From: Ahaetulla prasina
Taxonomy: Eukaryota; Chordata; Lepidosauria; Squamata; Colubridae
Direction: 5' to 3'
Assembly (NCBI RefSeq): GCF_028640845.1
Contig: NC_080546.1
Coordinates: forward strand, 34,293,520 to 34,357,519
Length of the DNA: 64,000 nucleotides
Shown here: positions 28,501 to 41,200 of the stretch, piece by piece
Position numbering within the stretch: position 1 is the stretch's first letter
Layout of the letters: each line of letters begins with the position of its first letter
Notes under the pieces: model-generated
Databases searched by the model: none
The model's input: the letters and a program-made list of their open reading frames with translations, nothing else
Told to the model about the DNA's origin: nothing
Program-made: the position numbers and the translations under genes

Positions 28501-29156
28501 GAGATTTTCATTGGCAGCCCCTTTGGAACAGCCTTGAAGAGGTGATCAAATGGAAGTAGGGCCTTAAGGTGTAATTATTGCTGCTACTGAATTAGAGCCA
28601 TAATTAATGCTTTATGTGCTATTATTGATTTTTTTCTTTTACATTTTTATCCACATATGAATGATTGAAAATCAATTTGCTTCAGCAGTGTACATTTGTT
28701 AGTTAGTTTTTTAATTTATCTAACTACCGTATATACTCGAGTATAAGCCGAGTTTTTCAGCACGTTTTTTGTGCTGAAAAGCGCCCCCTCGGCTTATACT
28801 CGAGCCAAGCCGTTCAGCCCTTCCTCTTGCAGCGAGTCCTTTCTACCGCAGGCAGCTAGCTCTCGTTAGTGCGCGCGCATGCGTACTTATTCCTATGTGG
28901 ACACACGCCAAGACACCCCTCACGCACAATTACCCGCGTTAGTTATAATTGTTGACAGCGTTGACAGAGAGGGCACGAGGGAGAGGCGAGGCAAGGCAAG
29001 GGACCCCGATCAAGAGTTATAATTGTTGACAAATACACACGAGGGAGCGAAGAGTGAAACCTCCCGGTTTCAAGCGAAGGAAGGAGGCGCCTGGCTACAC
29101 ACCCGCCCCTACAAAGAAATAGCTGGCATTCCTCGCGGGGCGGACGGGCGCGCGCA

Positions 29157-29203
<47 letters not shown>

Positions 29204-32200
29204 CGCCTCCTAAATTCATTTCCACCCCACCCCACCCCTTTTTCTTGGCTGCTTCTTCTTTTCTCCTCCCCCGGCGCCGCAGAGGCCGTCTAGGGCTCTC
29301 CTTACCCAGCCCGTGCAAGTGCGGTCAGCTGCCAAATCGCACGTTTCCTCTCCTCCCACTGAGGAGGTTTCAAGCTCTGGATTTAAATACAACCGAAAGG
29401 GGACGCTGGGGCTACAAACAAGACAGGGGAGGGGAGGGGAGGGGGGAAGGGGAAAGGGACGGAGGGAGGGAGGGGAGGTCGAGGGGAAGCGCAAGAAACT
29501 TGTCAGGTAAAACTCAACAGGCAAGGGCGGAAAAAAAACAGGGAACTGGGAAAACGCCCCCAACTAGGGAGAAAAGGGGAAGGTGGTGTTTTTTTTTTTT
29601 AAAAAAAAACAAAAGTCCCGAAACCCAGCGACGGAACCTTTTTCAAAACCGGCTGCCGAGCCGAGAAGTGACGGACGGACGGACGGCCGACTCACGAGGC
29701 CAGAAGGTAGCCCAGCCGCCCCTCGTCAGGCTTTTCTCAGTTACTGCGGCCCCGCTCTCCCTCCCTTCCGTAGCGGTTTAGCAGGGCTGCTTTGGAAGAG
29801 CCTTAAACGAGCCCGTCCTCAGCCACCCCTCCCCTTCCCCTTCCTTCGAGCCTCCAGCTCCAGCAGCAGTCTATCCCGGTGGGCGAACGCCTGCTTTTGC
29901 CTTCCCGGAGCCTAGCCGGCCCCGCCTCCCTCCCTCCGTAGCGGTTCAGCAGGGCTGCTTTGGAAGAGCCTTAAACGAGCCCGTCCTCAGCCACCCCTCC
30001 CCTTCCCCTTCCTTCGAGCCTCCAGCTCCAGCAGCAGTCTATCCCGGTGGACGAACGCCTGCTTTTGCCCTCCTGGAGCCTATCCGGCCCCGCTCTCCCT
30101 CCCCTCCGTAGCGGTTCAGCAGGGCTGCTTTGGAAGAGCCTTAAACGAGCCCGCCCTCAGCCACCCCTCCCCTTCCCCTTCCTTCGAGCCTCCAGCTCCA
30201 GCAGCAGTCTATCCCGTGGACGAACGCCTGCTTTTGCCTTCCCGGAGCCTAGCCGGCCCCGCCTCCCTCCCTCCGTAGCGGCTCAGCTGGATACCTTAGT
30301 TAGCTGACTAGCAAAAGTTCATCTACTTCCTCTGTTTGGTTGGGTGGCCTATAGTATAGACCTATGGCAATATCGTTTTCACCCTTTTATATTGACCCAA
30401 ATACATTCAAGATGATTTTCATCATTGTTGTGCTCTATTTCTGTAGAGATGTAGTTATTTCTTATATATAGTGCAACTCCACCTCCTCTTTATTTGGTCT
30501 ATTTCTTTTAAATAATTATATCCTCTAGCTGTATGTTCCATTTGTCAGTTTCATCCCACCAAGTTTCCGTAATGGCAACAATATCATATCTACCCTCATT
30601 TACTTGGATTTCTAATTCACCCTGTTTATTCCTCATACTCTGTGCATTGGTGTATAGACATTTGAGTCCATTTGGATTGATCTTGTGTTTACTGTCTACA
30701 TAACCTGTGTTGACTGCCCCTACTTTCATGCCACCTGTTGGTTTAGTGCACATGGTATGGCACTCACTGTTAAATGCTTGGTTTTGCTTGATAGCATGGT
30801 TGATAGTCTTACCCATACAGACATCTATGTTACATGCACTGATAACCCTTTCAGTTTTCGATTGCTGGGGACAGAAATTTTCTATATCAGTTAATTCTCT
30901 GTCCCCACTGTTCAGTTTAAATGTTTATCCAGAAAATCTGTGAATGTATTGCTAAGTAACTCAGTCCTTTCTTTGATGGATGCAATCCATCTCTTTTGTA
31001 CAATTTTTCATTGGACCAGTTGCAGACATCATGACTAATAAAACCAAAGCCTTCCCTTTTACACCACTCCTTTAGCCACACATTAAACTCCACTACACGC
31101 TGGCCTTTACCTTTTTGTTCCTTATGTACTGGTAAAACCTCTGAAAAGTTAAGCCTACAACCTATGCTATTAAGTTCATACCCTAAGCTCTGGAAATCAT
31201 TCTGCACAGAAAGCACATCCTTTTGGGACAGATCATTTGTGCCAAGGTGTATAATAGCATCAACATCAGAATCCTTACTGGCATTCTTGACTATCTTAAG
31301 AATACGCCTCTTGTCTCTGCTGGCAGTAGCACCAGGTAGACACCTGACGCCTTTCAAAACCTCCATATCCTTTCCTAAATTTACATCCCTTACAATTGAA
31401 TCACCAATCAGAAGGTGGCTTCTCTTTTTGGATACCTTGCTCTTCTTGTGTGACCGATCTGTAATACTTGATACACACTTTTCCAAAGTAGGTTCACACT
31501 TTTCCAAAGTAAGTTCTTCATCTTGAACCATAATCCCTTGATTGTTTGAGTTATCAGTATCACAACTACCTTGATCTGTCACTTTAGTGTTCCTATTTAG
31601 GTCAGCAAGGGCACTATATCTGTTATACTGGGACACTGTAAAAGCTTTGTGTTTATGGTTCACAGCTCTCACCCTGCCAGATCCCATACTGCCCTTTTCC
31701 TGCAGGATCTTTGTGGTAGAGGGGGCTGATGGCTCAGCAGCTGGAATGGCTGAATTGGGTACCTAATTTCTGCTTGGAGAGCATAGATTAGAGATTCTAG
31801 ATATGTAATCTGTCCACGTAGACTGCTAATTTGTTTACAAAGAGGACAGTACCCAAATTTGAAAAAGGTACTGCGAAAGACAGCTGCAAAACAAGTATTG
31901 CACTGAACTAAGCCAGTCATTTTGAATAGAATAAAATCACAATCTCAAGTGGACCAACCCTGAATATATTATTACTATTTTTTATTTATAGTGATTAGAT
32001 TAGATTCGCTACCGTTAGGGCGCTGGGTTGTGAAATGAGAAAGAAATGCAGAAATATTCCACCCCCAATCCACCTTAAAGCAGCAGCTCAAACTCACGTG
32101 CTTTTCTGAAGCAAATCAGAAAGAAATGCAGAAATATTCCACCCCCAATCCACCTTAAAGCAGCAGCTCAAACTCACGTGCTTTTCTGAAGCAAATCAGA

Positions 32201-35200
32201 AAGAAATGCAGAAATATTCCACCCCCAATCCACCTTAAAGCAGCAGCTCAAACTCACGTGCTTTTCTGAAGCAAATCAGAAAGAAATGCAGAAATATTCC
32301 ACCCCCAATCCACCTTAAAGCAGCAGCTCAAACTCACGTGCTTTTCTGAAGCAAATCAGAAAGAAATGCAGAAATATTCCACCACCAATCCACCTTAAAG
32401 CAGCAGCTCAAACTCACGTGCTTTTCTGAAGCAAATCAGAAAGAAATGCAGAAATATTCCACCCCCAATCCACCTTAAAGCAGCAGCTCAAACTCACGTG
32501 CTTTTCTGAAGCAAATCAGAAAGAAATGCAGAAATATTCTACCCCCAATCCACCTTAAAGCAGCAGCTCAAACTCACGTGCTTTTCTGAAGCAAATCAGA
32601 AAGAAATGCAGAAATATTCCACCCCCAATCCACCTTAAAGCAGCAGCTCAAACTCACGTGCTTTTCTGAAGCAAATCAGAAAGAAATGCAGAAATATTCC
32701 ACCCCCAATCCACCTTAAAGCAGCAGCTCAAACTCACGTGCTTTTCTGAAGCAAATCAGAAAGAAATGCAGAAATATTCCAACCCCAATCCACCTTAAAG
32801 CAGCAGCTCAAACTCACGTGCTTTTCTGAAGCAAATCAGAAAGAAATGCAGAAATATTCCACCCCCAATCCACCTTAAAGCAGCAGCTCAAACTCACGTG
32901 CTTTTCTGAAGCAAATCAGAAAGAAATGCAGAAATATTCCACCCCCAATCCACCTTAAAGCAGCAGCTCAAACTCACGTGCTTTTCTGAAGCAAATCAGA
33001 AAGAAATCATATTTGTAACAAACAGTTAATAAAAACAAATGGATTTTTATGCAAGGAATCTGCCATTTAATTCTTTTAACACATGCAACACACACGCGCA
33101 CGCGCACACACACAGAGCACTCTAATGCTGTCCTCTGAAGTAAGAAGGCAACTGAAATTATCTTGCCTTTTAAATATGGTTGTTTGAACAATTATATATA
33201 TATATATATCAAAAATATGATATGTAGGAAGATATATTAACATATATAAGCTGTGCCAAGTATTTTATAGAATTTAATAAAGGTTTAAATTAGAATTTGA
33301 ACTTGTTGACTCATTTTATCTCAAAAAACCTCCGAATTTGTTTTCATAAAAGGCAAGAGTCCTGAAATTCTGCCATGTTATTATACTACGCAGATTTAAA
33401 TTCCATGCTGCCATGGCAATCACACCCATACAGATTTTTTGCCTACTTAAAACAATTGATGTTTTTATAATTGGTGCTCATGAAATTCATATTCCATAAA
33501 GGAAACAGTGTAAAATATTTCAAATTTTAACAAGAATATTTATTTATTATTATGGAATTTTAAGCCATTGTTGTGAAGTATGTATGTAAATAATGAGATG
33601 GAACAAGATCTGTAGGCAAAAAAGCTAATAATTTCTGAATCACAAGTTATTTAAATAAGTTCAAGAGCTTCACTCAAGGAGAGTCTTCACGTCCTGATGA
33701 AATCTTTTCCATTATTGAATAGCAATTAGATTTGTATTTTTCCTTATAATCAACCATAATCTACTATATAAGTTCACCTGCTGTATTTTTCAGAGTATAA
33801 GACGCACTTCCACCCTTAAAAGTGGGTGAAAATTTTGGTGTGTCTTATACAGCGAATGTTGCGTTGGGGTGAGGGGAACTGGTGTGGCGCTGATCAACTG
33901 TTTTAGAATGGGCCGCAGAAGCGAACGGGCCACGCTGCCACCACATGGGCCACAGCAAATGGGTGGCGGCGAACAGGCTGCAGCAAATGTGCGGTGGTGA
34001 ACAGGCGGTGGCAAATGGGCCAAGGCGGTGGCGAACAGATTCTAGATATGTAATCTGTCCACGAGACTGCTAATTTGTTTACAAAGAGGACAGTACCCAA
34101 ATTTGAAAAAGGTATCATGAAAGACAGCTGCAAAACAAGTATTGCACTGAACTAAGCCAGTCATTTTGAATAGAATAAAATCACAATCTCAAGTGGACCA
34201 ACCCTGAATATATTATTACTATTTTTTATTTATAGTGATTAGATTAGATCCGCGCGCCTACCGGCGCGCGGGTTGTGAAATGAGAAAGAAATGCAGAAAT
34301 ATTCCACCCCCAATCCACCTTAAAGCAGCAGCTCAAACTCACGTGCTTTTCTGAAGCAAATCAGAAAGAAATGCAGAAATATTCCACCCCCAATCCACCT
34401 TAAAGCAGCAGCTCAAACTCACGTGCTTTTCTGAAGCAAATCAGAAAGAAATGCAGAAATATTCCAACCCCAATCCACCTTAAAGCAGCAGCTCAAACTC
34501 ACGTGCTTTTCTGAAGCAAATCAGAAAGAAATGCAGAAATATTCCACCCCAATCCACCTTAAAGCAGCAGCTCAAACTCACGTTTTTCTGAAGCAAATCA
34601 GAAAGAAATGCAGAAATATTCCACCCCAATCCACCTTAAAGCAGCAGCTCAAACTCACGTGCTTTTCTGAAGCAAATCAGAAAGAAATGCAGAAATATTC
34701 CACCCCAATCCACCTTAAAGCAGCAGCTCAAACTCACGTGCTTTTCTGAAGCAAATCAGAAAGAAATGCAGAAATATTCCACCCCAATCCACCTTAAAGC
34801 AGCAGCTCAAACCCACGTGCTTTTCTGAAGCAAAACAGAAAGAAATGCAGAAATATTCCACCCCCAATCCACCTTAAAGCAGCAGCACAAACTCACGTGC
34901 TTTTCTGAAGCAAATCAGAAAGAAATGCAGAAATATTCCACCCCAATCCACCTTAAAGCAGCAGCTCAAACTCACGTGCTTTTCTGAAGCAAATCAGAAA
35001 GAAATGCAGAAATATTCCACCCCCAATCCACCTTAAAGCAGCAGCTCAAACTCACGTGCTTTTCTGAAGCAAATCAGAAAGAAATGCAGAAATATTCCAC
35101 CCCCAATCCACCTTAAAGCAGCAGCTCAAACTCACGTGCTTTTCTGAAGCAAATCAGAAAGAAATGCAGAAATATTCCACCCCCAATCCACCTTAAAGCA

Positions 35201-38200
35201 GCAGCTCAAACTCACGTGCTTTTCTGAAGCAAATCAGAAAGAAATCATATTTGTAACAAACAGTTAATAAAAACAAATGGATTTTTATGCAAGGAATCTG
35301 CCATTTAATTCTTTTAACACATGCAACACACACGCGCACACACACACACACACAGAGCACTCTAATGCTGTCCTCTGAAGTAAGAAGGCAACTGAAATTA
35401 TCTTGCCTTTTAAATATGGTTGTTTGAACAATTATATATATATATATATATCAAAAATATGATATGTAGGAAGATATATTAACATATATAAGCTGTGCCA
35501 AGTATTTTATAGAATTTAATAAAGGTTTAAATTAGAATTTGAACTTGTTGACTCATTTTATCTCAAAAAACCTCCGAATTTGTTTTCATAAAAGGCAAGA
35601 GTCCTGAAATTCTGCCATGTTATTATACTACGCAGATTTAAATTCCATGCTGCCATGGCAATCACACCCATACAGATTTTTTGCCTACTTAAAACAATTG
35701 ATGTTTTTATAATTGGTGCTCATGAAATTCATATTCCATAAAGGAAACAGTGTAAAATATTTCAAATTTTAACAAGAATATTTATTTATTATTATGGAAT
35801 TTTAAGCCATTGTTGTGAAGTATGTATGTAAATAATGAGATGGAACAAGATCTGTAGGCAAAAAAGCTAATAATTTCTGAATCACAAGTTATTTAAATAA
35901 GTTCAAGAGCTTCACTCAAGGAGAGTCTTCACGTCCTGATGAAATCTTTTCCATTGTTGAATAGCAATTAGATTTGTATTTTTCCTTATAATCAACCATA
36001 ATCTACTATATAAGTTCACCTGCTGTATTTTTCAGAGTATAAGACGCACTTCCACCCTTAAAAGTGGGTGAAAATTTTGGTGTGTCTTATACAGCGAATG
36101 TTGCGTTGGGGTGAGGGGAACTGGTGTGGCGCTGATCAACTGTTTTAGAATGGGCCGCAGAAGCGAACGGGCCACGCTGCCACCACATGGGCCACAGCAA
36201 ATGGGTGGCGGCGAACAGGCTGCAGCAAATGTGCGGTGGTGAACAGGCGGTGGCAAATGGGCCAAGGCGGTGGCGAACGGGGTATGGAAGCGGCAGTGAA
36301 CAGAATGTGGAGGCAGCAAACAGGTCGCAGGAAACAGACTGTGGTGGCGGCGGTGAATGGGTGCAGCAGTGGCGAATGGGCCACAACAGCAGCAAACAGG
36401 TAGTGGCAAACAGTCTGTGGTGAATGGGCCGCCGCAGCAGCAAACAGGCCATGGTGGCACCAAATGGGTGGTAACAAATAGGGGTGGCAAATTATTTGTT
36501 TAGCAGAGTGACGGAGTTCGGGGAAAAACTATTCTTGTGTCTAGTTGTTCTGGTATACAGTGCTCTATAGAAGCAATCACCAATTGGTGGTCCATAGACC
36601 ACTGGTGGTCCGCAAGAAAATTTTGGTTGTCCACAGAAAAATTATTTGCATTTTTTATATTGCACTCAATCAGGGCTCCTCAAACTACAGCCCCTGGGCC
36701 GGATATATGCAATGAACGTTTGTGTTGCTGTAGAGTCTCCCACTTCAGGTCTTTTTGTGTGGGTCGGAGGGGGCAGAAATTCCAACTTGGGATCTTCTTC
36801 AGCCTCCTGGTCCAGGACTTTGGGTGAAGGCTGGAGGGAAGTGCCGCTAGTGGCGAAGAGCCGGAGGGCCTTGTTCCAGTGGGACTGCATCATGGTCTGG
36901 AACTGGCTGACCATCTCAGCCCACTGAGCCTCCAGGTGCTGGTACCTGGCCTTGCACTCCCGCAGGTCTTCCCTCTGCTTGGAAAGCCTATGCTCATAGT
37001 CCTCAGTGAGGTGCTTCTGCTGAGCCTCCTTCTTGGCCAGATCCAATTTGAACTGAGCCAGCTGTTTTGCCAACTTTTTCTCATGGTAGCTGCTGAGCTC
37101 CAGCAACTGCTTCCTGTTGGGGCACTAAGGAGCCTGGGTGGGAAGGTGAAGAGTGGCTGGGAGGTGAGGGGTGAGTAGAGGCCGGCGAGGCACCCCTCGA
37201 CGCGAGTGACATCGAGTTGGCCACACCCAATCACATGACCAACTAGCCATGCCCACCCAGCCGGTCATTAGGCAGATCATATTAGTGGTCCGCGGGATTT
37301 AATGATTCACACCCTGGCCAGTGTCTCTTTTCACTTTTACCATCAGGCAGAAGACATCGAAGTATAGCCAGCCGGACAAACAGGTTTAAAAACAGCTTCT
37401 ACCCATAGGCTGTCAGACTCCTAAACACAATCATAATCACTCCATGTACATATGGAAACATATGGCTAGTTTTTTCCCAAATTACTTGTATAAGGATTAT
37501 TCTTTATACTATTCATGTTGTCTTGTATTTTCTGTTATGGATAGCACCAGTAGAGGCTAAACCAATTTCGTTGTATACATGATGTACAATAAAGGCTATG
37601 ATTAAATAAAATAAATAAATAAAAGTACCTTGAGTTCTACTCCAGGTAACTACTTGATGACATTAATACAGTTTTCTTGACATGATATAGAACTACTGGC
37701 TTTTAATAATATATAGTTATATGAAATAATTTAAGTGTGATTTTTATGATGATCAACGAAGCTGTCTTGCTTTGATGTGTTTATGGTTTAAATTTACCAC
37801 CTTGAACCATTTTGGAGAGGTAGTACAGAAATAAAGAAAGATAGCTATCAATAAAACCGAACTATAAAATGTTCTGTTATTAATAATAGGTCAGCATAAT
37901 TATCATTAAGAAAACCTTTCTGCATATGAAGTTCTTAATGGGGTATATCCTAGAAGATCATCCTATGGTATCTATCTATCTCTTCTCATCATGCAGACAC
38001 ATTTTAAATGTCATTCTTAATTAATCTTAATAATATACAAACACATATGGGCACTTTTTCAGACTATTTGTGGCCCAAAATATAATGGCATTTTCAGTAA
38101 AAAGCAGTAACTGAAGTTTAATCAGATATATATTTGAGGAATGTAGCCTCAATATTGATGTAATCTATGTTAATTCAATTGTCCCAGTCATTATAGGACC

Positions 38201-41200
38201 AGCCATATTTAATTGTAACTGCAGCTTCTAAAGATCTACAAAGGTAGCCAAACATATTACACTAATACTATCAAGTTTTCTTAGTTTATATATAACTAAG
38301 CCATATTATGGTTCAAATGTGCACTGATATTAGCCATAGTTAAAACAACATAAATTCCACATTTTTGACAACACATTTATTTGATTATTCATAATCAAAC
38401 AACAAAAAACTACAAAAAACTCGTTCGCCTAATTATAGTAGTTGTTATTAAAGGTTTTCCTAGGGGAAAAAAAGCAAAGGTAAACCAAATGAGAAATATA
38501 GCTCATAATTACATTTATACAAAAAAGAGAAGTTATAGTTCCAATAATGCAGTAAATACAAGATAAGTCTCCAACAGTAAAAGTGGAAAATAAACATACG
38601 AGAGACTGTCTTTCAATTCAAAACTGCTGACCTGAGTTTTCCTTCCTTATGGATTGTGCTCATGGGACTTTAAAAGAGCAAAGGGCATCAGTTGTACTTC
38701 AGGAAACAAGAGAAACACTGAAAGTGCAGGGTGTGGAAAGAAATGAGAAAGAAAGAAATGAGAGTGCACTGGAAAACCAAAGTGCAATCATGCATGAAAG
38801 CCGTGAGGTGAAAATAGATGGTGGACTGAGTCAGAAAAGTGTACATTTTGTATAATAAATCAACTTTGCATAAATATCAAAGGAATGTGTTCAGAATCCT
38901 AGTCTGAGGTTTATGCTATTACTTCTCGTATGGGTCTTTGGTAATTTTAAGTTTATATGTATATCTATGTATTTTTCAATTTATATAACCAATTTATATA
39001 ACCATATGTGGCTTACAAAATTAAAACCCACACAAAATACAAAAAATAACCAACATGATACAACAAAAACTATGAAAATATATAAAAATTTTGATCTGCA
39101 CAAGTGAAATCCAATTTATTATCAATATAACCATTTAGCAGGCTCCATACAATCATTTTCTGCCAACAAGATTGTTGTAAACATGTTTTCTCAAGTCACA
39201 TTTTAGCAAGTACTCAGCCCTGTTAAATCTTCTTTATTTTATCTGTGGAGTCGTAATTTTCTATTAAGCATACTGAGAGGAAAAAAGCTAAGTGCTTTGT
39301 GGCTCAGGTGAAGAGAACAGAAGGTGTTCAGAAGAATGGAAATGTTTTAAAGTGCTTATTCAGAAATTGAGAACCATTTTATTATTGTCTGCCTGCAGTA
39401 ATTGCTCTACTGTTTTCAAATTATTTCCTATGACAATAGTACAAACATACATGTTGTATGTGTTTGTGTCTATGTGTTATAGATATGCTGTTATACTATT
39501 AAGTTTTCAACATGCCAAATACAAAATGTATGTCACTTCATTGTTTTGGAACCAAAAGCAAATGTAGAACATTGTCGTTTTGCAAACATAAGCATTTATG
39601 AAGAAGCTTAAAGCTTACTGGTCCCAAAATTGTATTTCTATTACGGGTAGTCCTCAACCCATGACCACAGTTGAGCACAAGATTTCCTTTGCTAAATGAA
39701 ACAATTAAGTGAATTTGGCCCTATTTTACAACCTTTCCTGCCACAGTTAATTGAATCACTGCTGTAATTAAATTAGTAACATGATTGTTAAGTGAATCTA
39801 GCGTCTCCATTGACTGTGTTGGAAGGTCTCAAAAAGGTGGGGTATGTGACCACATGCCAATTGCCAATCACCATGGGGATGCTGCAACAGTTCTAAGGGT
39901 GAAAAATGGTCATATGTCACTTTTTTCAGTTCCGTTGTAACTTCAAACAGTCACTAAATGAATGGCTTCATTAATTAATGTTGCATTAATTATTAACCCC
40001 GATTAAAAAAAAATTGTAGACTGAATAGTAAGTACCGTAGTATTTTAGCATACTGACTGCCTTTATGACCTTATGTTGGCTTTTACAAAAAATATGGGAG
40101 CTATATACTTGCTTTGGTGGAACCCTTAAAAGATATTTACCTTCTTTTGAGAGAATATATTCAACTCAAAATATTCTAGTGAAACAATCTGAGTTAATAT
40201 GTAAGATTTTGCATTTAAACTTATACAAGACTATATGGAAGAACTGACCATTACCAACAACAAACATGGTACACAATTAAAATATGGCTAAGGTTACTGT
40301 TTTATGAAGGACCTATTAGAAATGCATGACAGTAATCTGCAAATTGTGTGTCCCTTAATAGGACTCCACGATACTTCCCACATAAGAATGGGTGTCTTCA
40401 AAAGCTGCCAAGGAAAACATCCAGAAAAGAAAAAGAATGCCAACCTCTGATCGAAAGCTGAAAATAGAGCTGAATAAAACTTGTTCTATAGGAATGCTAA
40501 AAGAGAACAAAGAATGCTGTAATTGTAGATTGTTATAATCCTGTTAATTATAGCTCATCGAATTCTCAATGCAGTTAACTACATTTTTCTCAAATTGCAC
40601 AAATGGCAAAGTTAAAGCAAAACATATTATCAGTTCAAATCATTACTTAGCAAGCCTGCACTTTATCACGGGCAATATTTTGTTTCTTCTTTCAAGTATT
40701 ATGATTATTTGTGATCGAGAGTTATGGAATGGCTGGAAGTAGGGAGATAGTAAGGACACCTTTGAACTTCTTACCCCTAAAAGAAGAAAGTGCCATAAAA
40801 CAAAACAATATGCTTTACTTGATCATCCAATTAGATTTGGTGTCAGTAATCAACAAATAGCAGAGCATTTAAAGGTAATGACTTTCCCTTATTTTTTGCT
40901 GGCTATTAAATTTTATTTAGCAAATATTATTTACATATCTATTTACTGGATTTATATCCCTCCAACTCCATGAGATAAACTTAAAAACCTTCATACTGTA
41001 ACACAATTTTATGAATGGTAAAAGCATATGCAATAAATCTAAAATCAGCCTCCACAGTATCAAAACATTCTCGGTAAAAACAAAGACACTTCAACTATAT
41101 TATAATAATTTATAATATAATTGCAATTCACCTAAATAATAAGAATTGCACCTACCAAATTTATTAACAAAGAAAATCACATGGTTCAAAATAAACCAAT

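Larger units (their letters stand above)
28830..30300. promoter_or_regulatory. GC/CpG-rich block inside intron 1, function unknown
   Basis: Sharply GC-rich with many CpGs in AT-rich surroundings. It contains a CA repeat, G-rich purine runs (29420-29480) and three 170-bp tandem units (29748-30290). Open frames in it (for example 29023-29781) are composition artefacts. It could be an alternative promoter, a GC-rich satellite, or the 5' region of an unidentified repeat. No exon was recognised. Confidence 0.5.
31792..34036. repeat. Tandem segmental duplication, copy A (2245 bp)
   Basis: Starts at AGATTCTAGATATG inside the CR1 5' end and ends at GGCGGTGGCGAAC. It contains CR1 5' sequence, the first 80-bp array, unique intron sequence and part of an M2 MITE. 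Copy B follows directly with no spacer. Confidence 0.95.

Noticed and set aside
29023..29781. 252-aa open frame
   Set aside because: It crosses a CA repeat, purine runs and polyA/T runs. Low-complexity composition, no domain and no splice logic.
30508..31920. Host gene with esterase and endonuclease domains
   Set aside because: The order zinc finger, SGNH esterase, then APE endonuclease is that of CR1 ORF1/ORF2. It is a mobile element.
32041..35238. CRISPR-like repeat arrays
   Set aside because: Monomers follow each other with no unique spacers, and the surroundings are a vertebrate intron. This is a tandem satellite.
36032..36490. 152-aa and overlapping frames rich in Cys, His, Pro
   Set aside because: All three minus-strand frames are open because a GC-rich minisatellite with a period divisible by three lacks stops.
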